64,000 nt of DNA, from assembly GCF_004352835.1 (NCBI RefSeq), contig NZ_SJSB01000008.1, forward strand, positions 62,001 to 126,000. Reading direction: 5' to 3'. Source of the stretch: Marinomonas flavescens. Its GTDB lineage: Bacteria > Pseudomonadota > Gammaproteobacteria > Pseudomonadales > Marinomonadaceae. The translations under genes and the position numbers were made by a program. This document shows positions 53,714-64,000 of this stretch, in pieces (position 1 is the first letter of the stretch; each line of letters begins with the position of its first letter). The notes under the pieces are model-generated. The model saw nothing but the letters and a program-made list of their open reading frames with translations. It was not told the DNA's origin and ran no database searches.

Positions 53714-54868
53714 ATGTTTGAAGCTAAAGCCCGTCCTATTGCATGGCCTTTGTTTAGTTTTTACTTCTTTTTTTGCTGCCTAGTTGGCGTCATGATGCCC
53801 TATATTTCAATCTACTATAAGTCGATTGGATTGAGCGCGTCAGAAATAGGCCGTCTAATGTCTACTTTCACTCTGTCTGGCATATTAGTGCCACACTTTT
53901 GGGGTTGGTTAACAGCAAAAGTAGGTTTGCCTAAAAAAGTATTGCAGCTCGCTGTACTAGGCTGTTTTATTAGTGTCATTCCGTTTAACTGGAGCGATCA
54001 GTTTGAATCGCTGTGGTTAATAACTTGTACTATGGCACTTTTTTATTCGGCATTGATTCCGATGACGGACGCGTTAGCGGTTCGTAGTATTCGTAACTTA
54101 AATGTTCCCTATACGCGACTTCGTGTTGGCGGCTCAATCGGTTACGTAGTCGCGGTTGCGAGTACCGGCTTTTTGATTGGGCACTTTGGTCCCAGTGTCG
54201 TTATCCCGGTTATGTGTAGTTATTTGTTATTAGCACTGATAACAACGTTTTTTATTAAAGAACAGATTTATGTTGTTAGTCAGGCGAAAGAAAGTACTTC
54301 ATTTATTTCTTTGTTGCGCACAAAAGAAGCCATGCTGTTTTTTACGCTGGCCTTCTTGTCTTATATGTCCCACGCGCCTTTTAATGTTTTCTTTGCCGTT
54401 CATCTTGAAAATGCCGGATACAGTGGTCAGCAGATTGGTTTATTAATTGCGTTTGGCGTTATTATGGAAATTATTTTATTTCTATTTTGCGGTAACTTAG
54501 TTAAAAAGTTCCATCTACTTCATATTATGATCTTGTGTTTTGTTTGCGGGGCTATTCGTTGGTTCTTAGTAGGGTGGTTTGCCAGTATTCTTTGGGTATT
54601 AGTACTGACTCAACTGTTTCACTGCGTCACTTTCGCGTTGTTTCATATGGTCTCAATTGAATGGGTTCGTGGGTTGTTTCCTGAGCGATATGCAAGCCAA
54701 GGCCAAGCAATGTACAGTGCGTTTGCCATCGGTTTAGGCGGTGGGCTTGGTATGGTTGGCTCTGGCTATTTATGGGAATGGCTTGGTGATGCGTGGGTTT
54801 TTACCATCGCATCTTGTATTAGTCTTTTGGCCTTGCTTATTTTGTGGGCGAGTCAGTATCGCCGTTGA
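53714..54868 (+). CDS. MFS transporter (HcaT/LacY-like)
   Basis: A 384-residue permease with about 12 transmembrane helices. The N-terminus (WPLFSFYFFFCCLVGVMMPY, then YKSIGLSASEIGRLM) and the RVGGSIGY segment in the fourth-fifth helix region fit the MFS_1-like group that includes HcaT and nucleoside or sugar proton symporters. The substrate is unknown. The adjacent alpha-glucosidase hints at a disaccharide. Its 3' end overlaps the convergent LysR gene by 32 bases. Confidence 0.83.
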   Translation: MFEAKARPIAWPLFSFYFFFCCLVGVMMPYISIYYKSIGLSASEIGRLMSTFTLSGILVPHFWGWLTAKVGLPKKVLQLAVLGCFISVIPFNWSDQFESLWLITCTMALFYSALIPMTDALAVRSIRNLNVPYTRLRVGGSIGYVVAVASTGFLIGHFGPSVVIPVMCSYLLLALITTFFIKEQIYVVSQAKESTSFISLLRTKEAMLFFTLAFLSYMSHAPFNVFFAVHLENAGYSGQQIGLLIAFGVIMEIILFLFCGNLVKKFHLLHIMILCFVCGAIRWFLVGWFASILWVLVLTQLFHCVTFALFHMVSIEWVRGLFPERYASQGQAMYSAFAIGLGGGLGMVGSGYLWEWLGDAWVFTIASCISLLALLILWASQYRR

Positions 54869-55739
54869 AGCTTTCTTGTTTCAGCAATTCAATGAAAACA
54901 AGCGCCGCTCGGCTTAACGTTCTTTGTTTGTGATGAATAACCCCTAAGCGTCTTTCGACGTTTAGGTCAGGGTGATTAAGTACAACGAGCTTATCGTCAA
55001 CAAGCGTTGATGGCAGTAATGACCAGCCCCAGCCTATGCTAACCAGCATGGCTAATGTTTCTAGATTATTCGTATTCATTCTAACGAGCGGTTTTAAGCC
55101 TTGCTTGCCAAAGACTTGCTCGGCTATTTGTCGTGTAAAGGTGTTTTCATTCGGCAATACGCAAGGGTGTTTTGCGAGTTCAATAAGGTCTAGATTGCTG
55201 ACTTTGGCTAATGGGTGATCCCGACTCACGACACAAGTTAGCGGATCTGACCAAATAGGGATAGATTCTATTAGATGGTCATCTTTGTTAGACAGAGTGA
55301 TGATGCCGATTTCTACATCGCCTTTTAGTACTTGCTGGTAAGCATCTTCTGATTGAGTGAAGTCAATATCCAGCTGCGCTAGTGGATAATTAATTTGGAA
55401 CTTTTTTAATATATTAGGTAAACGTCTCAGTCCAATATGGTGACTGGTGGCGATGCCTAGTTCACCGCTTATCCCTTCTGTTTGCAATGTCATGCTGTGT
55501 TGGATGTCTTTTATATCATTGGCTATTTGCTTAGCTTTCGGCAATAAGCGGATTCCAGCCTCAGTTAAAACAATTTGACGGCCAATTCGGTCGAATAGAC
55601 GCACACCGAGTGAGCTTTCCAGCGCGGCGATACGCTTGCTGATCGCGGGTTGAGTAACAAATAGGCGCAGAGCGGCTTCTGAAAAAGAGTTGGTTTCAGC
55701 GACTTTTATAAAGGTGAGTAGTTCTGCTATGTCCATCAT
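54837..55739 (-). CDS. LysR-family regulator divergent from leuC
   Basis: A 300-residue regulator. The N-terminal winged helix (about 1-62) has FSEAALRLFVTQPAISKRIAALE, and the ligand-binding domain (about 90-295) is of the CysB/CbbR type. Two Met codons open the frame; the second is an equally good start. It faces leuC across 93 bases, so it most likely controls leuCDB and itself. I avoid a gene name because the ligand is not shown. Confidence 0.88.
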   Translation of the reverse strand: MMDIAELLTFIKVAETNSFSEAALRLFVTQPAISKRIAALESSLGVRLFDRIGRQIVLTEAGIRLLPKAKQIANDIKDIQHSMTLQTEGISGELGIATSHHIGLRRLPNILKKFQINYPLAQLDIDFTQSEDAYQQVLKGDVEIGIITLSNKDDHLIESIPIWSDPLTCVVSRDHPLAKVSNLDLIELAKHPCVLPNENTFTRQIAEQVFGKQGLKPLVRMNTNNLETLAMLVSIGWGWSLLPSTLVDDKLVVLNHPDLNVERRLGVIHHKQRTLSRAALVFIELLKQESFNGDTDSPTK

Positions 55740-55832
55740 TCCAAAAAATTATCCAAAATATGAAAAATATGAATTTGAGTTATTTAAGCCAAAGTTTTAG
55801 GATAGCGCAATAGGTTATTTAGGAGAGAAGCT

Positions 55833-57260
55833 ATGTCAGGTAAAACCCTTTACGACAAGTTGTGGAACAGCCACCTTGTTCAGCAACGCGATGATGGTAG
55901 TGCATTGATTTATATCGATCTGCAATTACTCCATGAAGTGACGTCTCCACAAGCATTTGAAGGCTTAAGGCTAGCAGGGCGTAAGCCTTGGCGAGTGTCG
56001 TCAAGTCTAGCGACGCCAGACCATAATGTACCCACTACGCGAAAAGAACGTATTGATGGCGTGGATGGTATTGAAGATCCAGTATCAAAAATCCAAGTAA
56101 CCACCTTGGACGATAACTGTAATGAGTTCGGCATTACCGAATTCAATATGAAAGACATTCGCCAAGGAATCGTACACGTTGTTGGGCCAGAACAAGGTGC
56201 AACGCTTCCTGGGATGACGGTTGTTTGTGGGGATTCCCATACCTCAACGCACGGTGCTTTTGGTGCATTGGCGCATGGTATTGGCACCTCTGAAGTAGAA
56301 CATGTATTAGCCACTCAGTGTTTGGTGCAAAAGAAAAGCCGAAATATGTTGGTACGCGTCGATGGTGAGTTGTCACCATGGGTTTCTGCCAAAGACGTTG
56401 TGTTGGCGATTATCGGTGCGATTGGTACCGCTGGTGGTACGGGTTACGCGATTGAATTTGGCGGCACTGGTATTCAGTCTTTGTCTATGGAAGGTCGAAT
56501 GACCGTCTGTAACATGGCGATTGAAGCGGGCGCTCGTGTGGGTTTGATCGCGGTGGATGACACTACGATTGACTATGTGAAAGGTCGCCCTTATGCGCCA
56601 AAAGGCGAGCATTGGGACATGGCGGTAAAAGCGTGGAGTGACTTGGTGTCTGATAAAGACGCTCAGTTTGATGAAGTCGTCGTCTTAAAATCAGAAGACA
56701 TCAAGCCACAAGTGACTTGGGGAACCTCACCTGAAATGGTGATTGCCATTGATGAACCGATTCCTCGTGCTGAAGATCAAACCGATCCAGTGAAAAAAGA
56801 AGGCTACGCTCGAGCTTGGAAATACATGGGGCTTGAAGGCAAAACGACGCTAGCAGAAGTGACGCTAGATCGTGTCTTTATTGGTTCTTGTACTAACTCT
56901 CGAATTGAAGATTTGCGCATCGCCGCCGACGTCGTGAAGGGTCGTAAAGTCGCTTCTAGCTTGAAGCAAGCGATTGTAGTACCCGGTTCTGGTTTGGTAA
57001 AAGCGCAAGCAGAAAAAGAAGGGCTGCACACTATTTTTGAAGCCGCAGGCTTAGAATGGCGTGAGCCAGGTTGTTCTATGTGTTTGGCAATGAACGCGGA
57101 TAAATTGGGCGCCGGCGAGCATTGTGCGTCTACTTCTAACCGTAACTTCGAAGGGCGCCAAGGTTTTGGCGGACGTACACACCTAGTGAGCCCTGCGATG
57201 GCAGCGGCCGCCGCGATTGCGGGTCACTTTGTTGATGTAAACGAGTTTGTCAAACACTAG
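55833..57260 (+). CDS. leuC: 3-isopropylmalate dehydratase large subunit
   Basis: A 475-residue aconitase-family subunit for leucine synthesis. The 4Fe-4S ligands are Cys353 (IGSCTNSR), Cys414 and Cys417 ([10 protein letters not shown]). [26 protein letters not shown] is split across about residues 133-158. GGAG lies before the ATG. leuD follows after 31 bases. Confidence 0.95.
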   Translation: MSGKTLYDKLWNSHLVQQRDDGSALIYIDLQLLHEVTSPQAFEGLRLAGRKPWRVSSSLATPDHNVPTTRKERIDGVDGIEDPVSKIQVTTLDDNCNEFGITEFNMKDIRQGIVHVVGPEQGATLPGMTVVCGDSHTSTHGAFGALAHGIGTSEVEHVLATQCLVQKKSRNMLVRVDGELSPWVSAKDVVLAIIGAIGTAGGTGYAIEFGGTGIQSLSMEGRMTVCNMAIEAGARVGLIAVDDTTIDYVKGRPYAPKGEHWDMAVKAWSDLVSDKDAQFDEVVVLKSEDIKPQVTWGTSPEMVIAIDEPIPRAEDQTDPVKKEGYARAWKYMGLEGKTTLAEVTLDRVFIGSCTNSRIEDLRIAADVVKGRKVASSLKQAIVVPGSGLVKAQAEKEGLHTIFEAAGLEWREPGCSMCLAMNADKLGAGEHCASTSNRNFEGRQGFGGRTHLVSPAMAAAAAIAGHFVDVNEFVKH

Positions 57261-57291
57261 GAGTTCTCTCTAGAAGAGAAGGAGAATATAT

Positions 57292-57942
57292 ATGCGTCCT
57301 TTTACGAAACACACAGGGTTAGCCGCGCCGTTGGATTTGGCTAACGTTGATACTGACATGATCATTCCAAAGCAGTTCTTGAAATCCATCAAGCGTACTG
57401 GCTTTGGCAAAAATTTATTTGATGAACTTCGCTATGAAGACGAAGGTCAGCCTGACCAAGAATGTACTGGTCGTCCTATTCGTGAAGACTTTGTGTTAAA
57501 CCAAGCTCGTTACCAAGGGGCGAGTGTGCTGCTAGCACGCCAGAACTTTGGCTGTGGTTCGAGCCGTGAGCACGCGCCTTGGGCGTTGGATGATTATGGA
57601 TTTCGCTCTGTCATTGCACCAAGTTTTGCGGATATTTTTTATAACAACTGTTTTAAAAATGGCTTGTTACCGATTGTTTTAGCACCAGAAGAAATTGACC
57701 AGTTGTTTGCTGAAGTAACGGCTAAAGAAGGCGCTGAGGTCATTGTTGATCTTGATGCCCAAACGGTGACATCGCCATCTGGCGAGGTGTTTGAGTTTCT
57801 AGTTGATACTTTCCGCAAACATTGTTTGTTGAACGGTTTGGACGACATTGGCTTAACGCTACAACAAGAAGACAGTATTCATCGTTTTGAAGAAAAACGC
57901 ATGGCGGCAGCACCGTGGTTGTTCTTGTCTCGCGGGCAATAA
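57292..57942 (+). CDS. leuD: 3-isopropylmalate dehydratase small subunit
   Basis: A 216-residue swivel-domain subunit. Motifs: [32 protein letters not shown] and [16 protein letters not shown]. It pairs with LeuC. AAGGAG lies before the ATG. A 112-base gap before leuB could hold an extra promoter. Confidence 0.95.
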   Translation: MRPFTKHTGLAAPLDLANVDTDMIIPKQFLKSIKRTGFGKNLFDELRYEDEGQPDQECTGRPIREDFVLNQARYQGASVLLARQNFGCGSSREHAPWALDDYGFRSVIAPSFADIFYNNCFKNGLLPIVLAPEEIDQLFAEVTAKEGAEVIVDLDAQTVTSPSGEVFEFLVDTFRKHCLLNGLDDIGLTLQQEDSIHRFEEKRMAAAPWLFLSRGQ

Positions 57943-58054
57943 GTTTAAGCGCCATTGCTGATTGTAAAACGTTAATGATCACTTATTTATGCTAGTGGTT
58001 TGGTAATATAGCCAAATCATTAGTGTCCCAAATAAAAGTATATAGGATTAAGTC

Positions 58055-59146
58055 ATGTCTAAAAAAGTGTTGGTATTGCCGGGTGACGGCATTGGTCCTG
58101 AAATTGTCGCTCAAGCGGTTCGTGTTCTTGATTTGGTCAATACCCAGTTTAACTTGGGGATTACCCACGAGAGTGCTTTAGTGGGTGGATCTGCATACGA
58201 TGAGACTGGCTCGCCATTGCCTGAAGCAACGTTGACGAAAGCGAAAGCGGCAGACGCTATTTTGCTTGGCGCAGTCGGTGGTCCAAAATGGGATGGCCTA
58301 GATATGGCGGTTCGTCCAGAAAAAGGCCTGTTGGGTTTACGCTCTAACTTGGAGCTTTTCTCTAACCTTCGTCCTGCGATTCTTTACCCTCAGTTAGCAG
58401 ACGCTTCCAGTTTGAAACCTGAAATTGTCGCGGGCTTGGATATCTTAATTGTTCGTGAATTAACTGGCGGTATTTATTTCGGCCAGCCACGAGGCATTCG
58501 TACCTTAGAAAATGGCGAGCGCCAAGGTTTTAATACTTACGTTTACAGTGAATCCGAGATTCGTCGTATTGGTCGTTCTGCTTTTGAAGCCGCTCGTCAG
58601 CGTGGCAAGCGCGTTTGTTCTATTGATAAATCCAATGTGCTTGAAGTAACGGTTCTTTGGAAAGAAGTCATGGAAGAAGTGGCCAAAGAGTATCCTGATG
58701 TCGAATTGACTCACATGCTAGTAGATAATGCTGCGATGCAGCTTGTTCGTGCCCCAAAACAGTTTGATGTAATGGTTACTGGCAACATGTTTGGTGATAT
58801 TCTATCTGACGCAGCGGCAATGCTAACGGGCTCTATTGGCATGCTACCTTCTGCCTCTTTGAATGCAGAAGGTCGTGGTATGTATGAGCCTTGTCATGGT
58901 TCTGCACCAGATATCGCAGGCCAAGGTATCGCTAACCCTCTGGCAACGATTTTATCTGTTGCCATGATGTTACGTTATTCTTTAGACGCTAAAGAAGCCG
59001 CTAATGCGATTGAAGCCGCGGTTAGTCGAGTTCTTGATCAAGGCTTAAGAACCGCTGATATCGCTTCTCAAGATTCACAAACAGTTACTACGCAAGCCAT
59101 GGGCGACGCGGTATTGGCTGCATTAGAAGCAGTACTTAAAGCCTAG
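58055..59146 (+). CDS. leuB: 3-isopropylmalate dehydrogenase
   Basis: A 363-residue NAD-dependent enzyme. Motifs: [36 protein letters not shown], and the metal-site aspartates in [18 protein letters not shown] lies at 58044-58047. It is followed by asd in the order usual for pseudomonads and relatives. Confidence 0.96.
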   Translation: MSKKVLVLPGDGIGPEIVAQAVRVLDLVNTQFNLGITHESALVGGSAYDETGSPLPEATLTKAKAADAILLGAVGGPKWDGLDMAVRPEKGLLGLRSNLELFSNLRPAILYPQLADASSLKPEIVAGLDILIVRELTGGIYFGQPRGIRTLENGERQGFNTYVYSESEIRRIGRSAFEAARQRGKRVCSIDKSNVLEVTVLWKEVMEEVAKEYPDVELTHMLVDNAAMQLVRAPKQFDVMVTGNMFGDILSDAAAMLTGSIGMLPSASLNAEGRGMYEPCHGSAPDIAGQGIANPLATILSVAMMLRYSLDAKEAANAIEAAVSRVLDQGLRTADIASQDSQTVTTQAMGDAVLAALEAVLKA

Positions 59147-59220
59147 TCATAATGACTGGGTGTTAACTCGGGATATTGCTCTTGGTATGAGTGACCCCAC
59201 AAAAAAAGGTAGAGATAACC

Positions 59221-60339
59221 ATGTCAAAACACACTGTAGGTTTAGTCGGCTGGCGCGGAATGGTTGGTTCCGTGTTGATGCAACGTATGCGAGAAGAAAA
59301 AGATTTTGATCACATTGATCCGATTTTTTTCACCACCTCTCAAACGGGGCAAAAAGGGCCAGAAATTGGTAAAGATATTCCATTACTTCAAGATGCGAAT
59401 GATATTGAAACATTGAAGAAAATGGACATTATTATTACCTGCCAAGGCGGGGATTATACCAAGGCTATTTACCCTCAGTTGCGTAATGCAGGTTGGAAGG
59501 GTTACTGGATCGATGCGGCGTCTTCGCTGCGCATGGACAAAGACGCAATCATTGTCTTGGATCCAGTCAACCAAAACGTCATCAAGCAAGGCTTAAAAGA
59601 TGGCGTAAAAACTTTTGTGGGCGGTAACTGTACCGTTAGTTTGATGCTGTTGGCATTGGGTGGGTTGTTCGAAAAAGGCCACATTGAGTGGATGACGTCG
59701 ATGACTTACCAAGCGGCTTCTGGCGGCGGTGCACGTCATATGCGTGAATTGATCAATCAAATGGGCATGTTGCACAGCTCTGTTGCGACAGAGCTTGCTG
59801 ATCCAGCAAGTGCCATTTTGGACATCGACCGCAAAGTGGCGGAGCAAATGCGCTCTAATACCATGCCGGTGGATCAGTTTGGGGTGCCTCTAGCGGGTTC
59901 TTTGATTCCATACATTGATTCGCAACTTGATAACGGTCAAAGCCGTGAAGAGTGGAAAGCGCAAGCTGAAACAAACAAGATCCTTGGCAATACAGGTTCT
60001 ATTATTCCAGTGGATGGTTTGTGTGTCCGTATCGGCTCTATGCGTTGCCATAGCCAAGCGTTTACGATTAAGTTGAATCAGGATATCCCGCTAGCTGATA
60101 TCGAAGGCATGCTTGCTCAGCACAATGATTGGGTGAGTGTGGTGCCGAATGATAAGCAAGCGACGGTTGAGCGTTTAACACCAACTGCCGCTACTGGTAC
60201 TCTGAATATTCCTGTAGGACGCATTCGTAAGCTCAATATGGGGCCAGAGTACATCAGTGCCTTCTCTGTTGGTGATCAGCTTTTGTGGGGTGCCGCTGAG
60301 CCGTTACGTCGCATGTTGCGCATTCTTCTAGATGCTTAA
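59221..60339 (+). CDS. asd: Aspartate-semialdehyde dehydrogenase
   Basis: A 372-residue enzyme of the lysine, threonine, methionine and diaminopimelate pathway. The nucleotide motif is [11 protein letters not shown], the catalytic Cys137 is in GGNCTVSLM, and the substrate Arg/His region is [11 protein letters not shown] chose the ATG at 59221 with AGGTAGAG upstream. An in-frame ATG ten codons earlier adds residues absent from relatives. Confidence 0.95.
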   Translation: MSKHTVGLVGWRGMVGSVLMQRMREEKDFDHIDPIFFTTSQTGQKGPEIGKDIPLLQDANDIETLKKMDIIITCQGGDYTKAIYPQLRNAGWKGYWIDAASSLRMDKDAIIVLDPVNQNVIKQGLKDGVKTFVGGNCTVSLMLLALGGLFEKGHIEWMTSMTYQAASGGGARHMRELINQMGMLHSSVATELADPASAILDIDRKVAEQMRSNTMPVDQFGVPLAGSLIPYIDSQLDNGQSREEWKAQAETNKILGNTGSIIPVDGLCVRIGSMRCHSQAFTIKLNQDIPLADIEGMLAQHNDWVSVVPNDKQATVERLTPTAATGTLNIPVGRIRKLNMGPEYISAFSVGDQLLWGAAEPLRRMLRILLDA

Positions 60340-60363
60340 TAGGCTCTAAATAGAGAATTATTA

Positions 60364-60395
60364 GAAAACGCTGCCGAAAGGTGGCGTTTTTTTTT
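60364..60395 (+). terminator. Terminator after asd
   Basis: AAAACGCTGCC and GGTGGCGTTTT around a GAAA tetraloop, with nine T after it. It ends the leu-asd cluster. Confidence 0.92.
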
Positions 60396-60680
60396 ACTTT
60401 TTAGCTACACTATAAGAATGCTTTAAACGGCGATTAGGTAGTAAGTGGTTGCCAAAAAAGTGGTGAGAATTTTTTTTATTTCTATTTAGTTGTTTGTTTT
60501 TTAAGCTAAAAATCGTATTTTTTTAAGTTTTACACGTTTTTAATCAAACTTATTAAAGTATTTACAATTTTAGGATTGAAATTAGGTTCATTAGTCCATA
60601 GGTTATTAGTATGTACAAAACAGGAGAGGGTAGAAAATAAGTTCATAAAATAATTTTCAAAAAACGAAAGGAAATTCTCT
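60396..60680. other. AT-rich gap upstream of hpf
   Basis: 285 bases very rich in T and A. It must hold the hpf promoter, but I see no firm -10/-35 pair, no repeat and no gene. AAAGGAAA precedes the hpf ATG. Confidence 0.45.
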
Positions 60681-61073
60681 ATGTATACATTGAATATTAG
60701 CGGTCATCACGTTCAATCTGGTGAAGAAGTACAAGAGCTAGTGAAAGAAAGAATGGATCATTTGGCGAGGGTTAATGATCAAATTACCAGTATAAAGGTG
60801 ATTTTAAATACAGAGAAACATGGGATTCATGAATTAATAGTAGAAGCCAGTGTTCATATACCTGGTCATGACCTATTTGCTACCGTTAAAACGGACAAAC
60901 AATTAAAACCAGCAGTAGACTTACTGGTGGGTAAATTAGAGAAACAGCTTGTTAAATATAAAGCGAAACACGAAGGTCGTCAGCAAAAAATCAATGCTAA
61001 AGACGTTGAGAGTCATGTAGAGAGAGAAGAGCAAGCAGAATTTGACGAGCTTGTAGAGCGTGAAGTTATCTAA
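60681..61073 (+). CDS. hpf: Ribosome hibernation promoting factor (short-type, HPF/RaiA)
   Basis: A 130-residue HPF/RaiA protein. The first 100 residues carry the S30AE fold (NISGHHVQSGEEVQELVKER, then VEASVHIPGHDLFA and YKAKHEGR). It binds the 30S subunit in stationary phase. A charged tail of about 30 residues is longer than in E. coli HPF but shorter than the dimerising long form. It stands alone rather than next to rpoN, its usual place in gammaproteobacteria. Confidence 0.87.
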   Translation: MYTLNISGHHVQSGEEVQELVKERMDHLARVNDQITSIKVILNTEKHGIHELIVEASVHIPGHDLFATVKTDKQLKPAVDLLVGKLEKQLVKYKAKHEGRQQKINAKDVESHVEREEQAEFDELVEREVI

Positions 61074-61105
61074 TTACTTGGGCAAGGAAAAGAGTTAAAG
61101 AGAGT

Positions 61106-61130
61106 AGCCTCGCAGTCGCGGGGCTTTTTT
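61106..61130 (+). terminator. Terminator after hpf
   Basis: AGCCTCGC / GCGGGGCT stem (one G-T wobble) with a 4-base loop and six T. Confidence 0.9.
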
Positions 61131-61184
61131 ATGTCTGTATTTTATTGACTAAGAAGTTATGGGATGCGGTAAAGGTAAGGCAAT

Positions 61185-61223
61185 AAAAAAAGCTTACAAA
61201 TAATATAATTTGTAAGCTTTTAT
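61185..61223 (-). terminator. Terminator of acnB
   Basis: AAAGCTTACAAAT (61189-61201) pairs with ATTTGTAAGCTTT (61208-61220). On the minus strand a T-run follows. A second inverted repeat nearer the stop, AGCATCAAACA / TGTTTGATGCT (61269-61306), may assist. Confidence 0.85.
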
Positions 61224-61311
61224 AGCAGCCTTAAGGCTGTTTTATAGCTTGACTGGCGTCAAGCATCAAGCATCAAACAACACTAAAAGTCTCGCTGTTT
61301 GATGCTGAGTG

Positions 61312-64000
61312 CTAGACGTTGCTCACTGGTATAAACTCAACCGGTGCTGTTGTCATCGGATCAAGTGGTGGCGCGAAGTCTGTCAGCTTGATGCCATCGA
61401 CTGCTTCTTTGTACTCTTCGATAGTAGGGAAGCGACCTAGCATAGTAGAAAGAACAACGACTGGTGTTGAGCCTAGTAGTGATTCACCTTTCTTCTCTGC
61501 CGTATCCGCTACCACACGACCTTGGAACAAGCGTGTAGATGTTGCGATAACCGTGTCACCAGGTTCTGCTTTTTCTTGGTTACCCATACATAAGTTACAG
61601 CCAGGGCGTTCCAAGTACATGATGTTTTCGTATTTAGTACGTGCTGATTTTTTTGGGTTTGTATCGTCAAATTCAAAACCGGAATACTTTTGTAGGATCT
61701 CCCAATCGCCTTCAGCTTTGAGCTCATCAACAATATTGTATGTTGGTGGCGCAACAACTAATGGCGCTTTAAACTCGATATTTTTACCTTGTTTTTCTAG
61801 GTTACGTAACATTTGAGCGATAATTTGCATGTCGCCTTTATGTACCATACAAGAGCCAACAAAGCCTAAATCAACTGGTTTAGATTTGTAGAAAGAAACA
61901 GGGCGGATCACATCATGAGTATAACGTTTAGAGACATCATCGTTATTAACATCTGGATCGGCAATCATTGGTTCGTCAAGTTGGTCTAGATCGACAACCA
62001 CTTCAGCGAAGTATTTTGCATTGCTGTCTGGTGCTAGAGCAGGAATTTCACCAGATTTTATTTCTGCAATGCGTTTGTCAGCCAATTTAATTAAACCATG
62101 AAGTGTTTGAACATGGTTTTCCATGCCTTTATCGATCATGATTTGGATGCGGCTCTTAGCAATTTCTAAAGACTCAATCAGAGTTTCATCTTGAGAAATA
62201 CAAATAGACGCTTTGGCCTTCATTTCGGCTGTCCAGTCTGTAAACGTGAACGCTTGGTCAGCTAGCAAAGTACCTATGTGTACTTCGATTACGCGGCCTT
62301 GGAATACGTTGTCGCCAAACTGTTTAAGCATTTGCGCTTGTGTAGAGTGAACAACATCACGGAAGTCCATGTGGTGCTTAAGTGTGCCTTTAAAGGTTAC
62401 TTTAACAGACTCAGGGATAGGCATTGTTGCTTCGCCTGTCGCAAGTGCAAGACCTACTGTTCCAGAGTCAGCGCCGAAGGCAACACCTTTAGACATACGA
62501 GTGTGTGAGTCACCACCGATAATGATGGCCCAGTCAGAAACAGTGATGTCATTCAATACTTTATGAATAACGTCTGTCATTGGTGGGTAAACACCTTTAG
62601 GGTCACGAGCGGTGATCAAGCCAAAGTTATTCATAAACTGCATAAGTTTAGGGATGTTAGCTTGTGCTTTAGAATCCCAAACAGACGCTGTGTGACAGCC
62701 TGATTGGTATGCGCCATCAACGATAGGAGAGATAACCGTTGCCGCCATAGATTCAAGTTCTTGAGATGTCATCAAGCCAGTCGTATCTTGAGAACCTACG
62801 ATGTTAACTTGTACGCGAACGTCAGAACCGGCATGCAATGCTGCTTTAGATTTAACGCCAACTGCGTTTTTGTTAAAGATTTTTTCTACGGCAGTCAGGC
62901 CTTGGCCCTCATGCGAAATTTCTTTAGACAATGCGTAAACAGCTTTTGGTTCAACGCCGAGTGTTTCAGCGGCAAAGTTTTGTAGTTTTTTACCAAATAC
63001 GATGGCATAAGAACTACCGGCTTTCATGAACTCAACTTTCTGAGCGTTAAATGCATCAGAAACATCAACTAGCTCTTTGTCGCCGTTGTACAGTTTTTTC
63101 TCTTTGGTGTTGATCGTTAAGATCGTACCTGTTTCCACTGAGTAGGCTTGCTCTAATACGAAGTCGCCGTTGTCATCTTTAACAGGTTTTCCATCAGCAT
63201 CGATTTTCTTAACCCAGTTTTTAAGGTCAAGACCGATACCGCCAGTAACGCCAACGGTTGTTAGGAAGATAGGCGAGATGCCATTTGTTCCAGCAACAAC
63301 AGGGGCAAAGTTTACAAAGGGTACATAAGGGCTAGCTTGTTGGCCGGCCCAAAGAGCAACGTTGTTAACCCCAGACATGCGTGATGAACCAACGCCCATA
63401 GTGCCTTTTTCAGCAATCAGCATGACTTTTTTGCCAGGGTGCTGTTTTTGTAGGGCTTGAATTTCTTTTTGCGCTTCAGGGCTGATCATACATTTGCCAT
63501 GAAGTTCGCGGTCAGCACGAGAGTGTGCTTGGTTGCCAGGAGAAAGAAGGTCAGTAGAGATGTCGCCTTCGCCTGCAATGTAAGTGACAACGTCAATTTT
63601 TTCGTCAATATCAGGAAGCTTAGTGAAAAACTCAGCTTGTGAGTAGCTCTCTAGTATTTCTTTGGAGATCTTATTACCCGCTTCATAAGCAGTTTTAAGA
63701 CGTTCCATATCCGCTTCGTATAAGAATACTTGCGTTTTTAGGACAGCAGCGGCTTGTTCAGCAATGGATAGATCATCAGATAAAGCGATGTCTAACAGTA
63801 CTTCAACAGAAGGACCGCCTTTCATGTGAGACAAAAGCTCAAAAGCAAATGTTGGCGTAATTTCAGCAACAACAGATTCGCCTAGAATAATTTCTTTTAG
63901 AAATTTAGCTTTTACAACCGCTGCGCTTGTTGTGCCAGGTAGCGTGTTATAAATAAAGAAATTAAGAGAGTCTTTGCGGTGTTCGTGATCAGCGTCTTTA
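61312..64000 (-). CDS. acnB: Aconitate hydratase B (N-terminus outside the window)
   Basis: TCA-cycle aconitase of the B type. The reading frame continues unbroken to the window edge beyond the Met at 63834, reading SLNFFIYNTLPGTTSAA and KAKFLKEIILGESVV, so the gene is cut here. About 896 codons are seen. Conserved parts: GSSRMSG, GSQDTTG, GGDSHTR, and the cluster cysteines in VGSCMVHKGD and PGCNLCMGNQ. It differs from E. coli AcnB by inserts (about residues 225-270 counted from that Met) and by wording closer to the roughly 920-residue forms I recall from Bacteroidetes. 2-methylisocitrate dehydratase activity is possible. Confidence 0.9.
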   Translation of the reverse strand, partial: KDADHEHRKDSLNFFIYNTLPGTTSAAVVKAKFLKEIILGESVVAEITPTFAFELLSHMKGGPSVEVLLDIALSDDLSIAEQAAAVLKTQVFLYEADMERLKTAYEAGNKISKEILESYSQAEFFTKLPDIDEKIDVVTYIAGEGDISTDLLSPGNQAHSRADRELHGKCMISPEAQKEIQALQKQHPGKKVMLIAEKGTMGVGSSRMSGVNNVALWAGQQASPYVPFVNFAPVVAGTNGISPIFLTTVGVTGGIGLDLKNWVKKIDADGKPVKDDNGDFVLEQAYSVETGTILTINTKEKKLYNGDKELVDVSDAFNAQKVEFMKAGSSYAIVFGKKLQNFAAETLGVEPKAVYALSKEISHEGQGLTAVEKIFNKNAVGVKSKAALHAGSDVRVQVNIVGSQDTTGLMTSQELESMAATVISPIVDGAYQSGCHTASVWDSKAQANIPKLMQFMNNFGLITARDPKGVYPPMTDVIHKVLNDITVSDWAIIIGGDSHTRMSKGVAFGADSGTVGLALATGEATMPIPESVKVTFKGTLKHHMDFRDVVHSTQAQMLKQFGDNVFQGRVIEVHIGTLLADQAFTFTDWTAEMKAKASICISQDETLIESLEIAKSRIQIMIDKGMENHVQTLHGLIKLADKRIAEIKSGEIPALAPDSNAKYFAEVVVDLDQLDEPMIADPDVNNDDVSKRYTHDVIRPVSFYKSKPVDLGFVGSCMVHKGDMQIIAQMLRNLEKQGKNIEFKAPLVVAPPTYNIVDELKAEGDWEILQKYSGFEFDDTNPKKSARTKYENIMYLERPGCNLCMGNQEKAEPGDTVIATSTRLFQGRVVADTAEKKGESLLGSTPVVVLSTMLGRFPTIEEYKEAVDGIKLTDFAPPLDPMTTAPVEFIPVSNV

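Overview
The window looks like a chromosomal segment of a marine gammaproteobacterium of the Oceanospirillales type, most like Marinomonas. This placement is an inference from gene content: tau-type dnaX-ybaB-recR-rnd-ycgL-ycgN, yejK, radD, hrpA, trhO, leuCDB-asd and a taurine-catabolism pair. Base composition is moderate to low in GC, with AT-rich accessory stretches. No rRNA, tRNA or CRISPR array was recognised.

Layout. 1-2.9 kb: the end of a taurine-degradation operon (sulfoacetaldehyde dehydrogenase-like gene, then taurine:pyruvate aminotransferase). 3.3-10 kb: housekeeping and small hypothetical genes (OmpA-like protein, gloA, yejK, HAD phosphatase, tapT, DUF1499, TetR). 10-27 kb: nucleic-acid and translation functions (radD, PHD-type hydroxylase, trhO, the dnaX operon, hrpA), with a membrane VWA protein, a glutamine amidotransferase and cysK. 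27-31.5 kb: mlaA, a decayed racemase gene, a sugar acetyltransferase, and talB with dusA.

31.5-34.1 kb is a degraded accessory island at the 5' side of dusA, a known integration hotspot. It holds an AbiC-like abortive-infection gene bracketed by hairpin repeats, a frameshifted GNAT acetyltransferase and the wreck of a phage AntA/AntB antirepressor. 34.1-40.6 kb: a small lipoprotein, trmJ, a membrane J-domain protein, an EAL phosphodiesterase and moaCDE.

40.6-49 kb is the most unusual part. A complete tyrosine recombinase gene is followed by an array of twelve small secreted helical paralogs. The core is a tandem repeat of about 1.2 kb carrying an A gene and a B gene with a common upstream element and terminator. 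Divergent relatives lie at both ends, an A/B fusion marks an unequal-crossover event, and spacer subtypes alternate. I recognise no function for this family.

49-64 kb returns to core genes: a BepA-like periplasmic protease, a TusA-like protein, an AI-2E family permease, an alpha-glucosidase divergent from an MFS transporter, a LysR regulator divergent from leuCDB-asd, hpf, and an aconitase B running off the right end.
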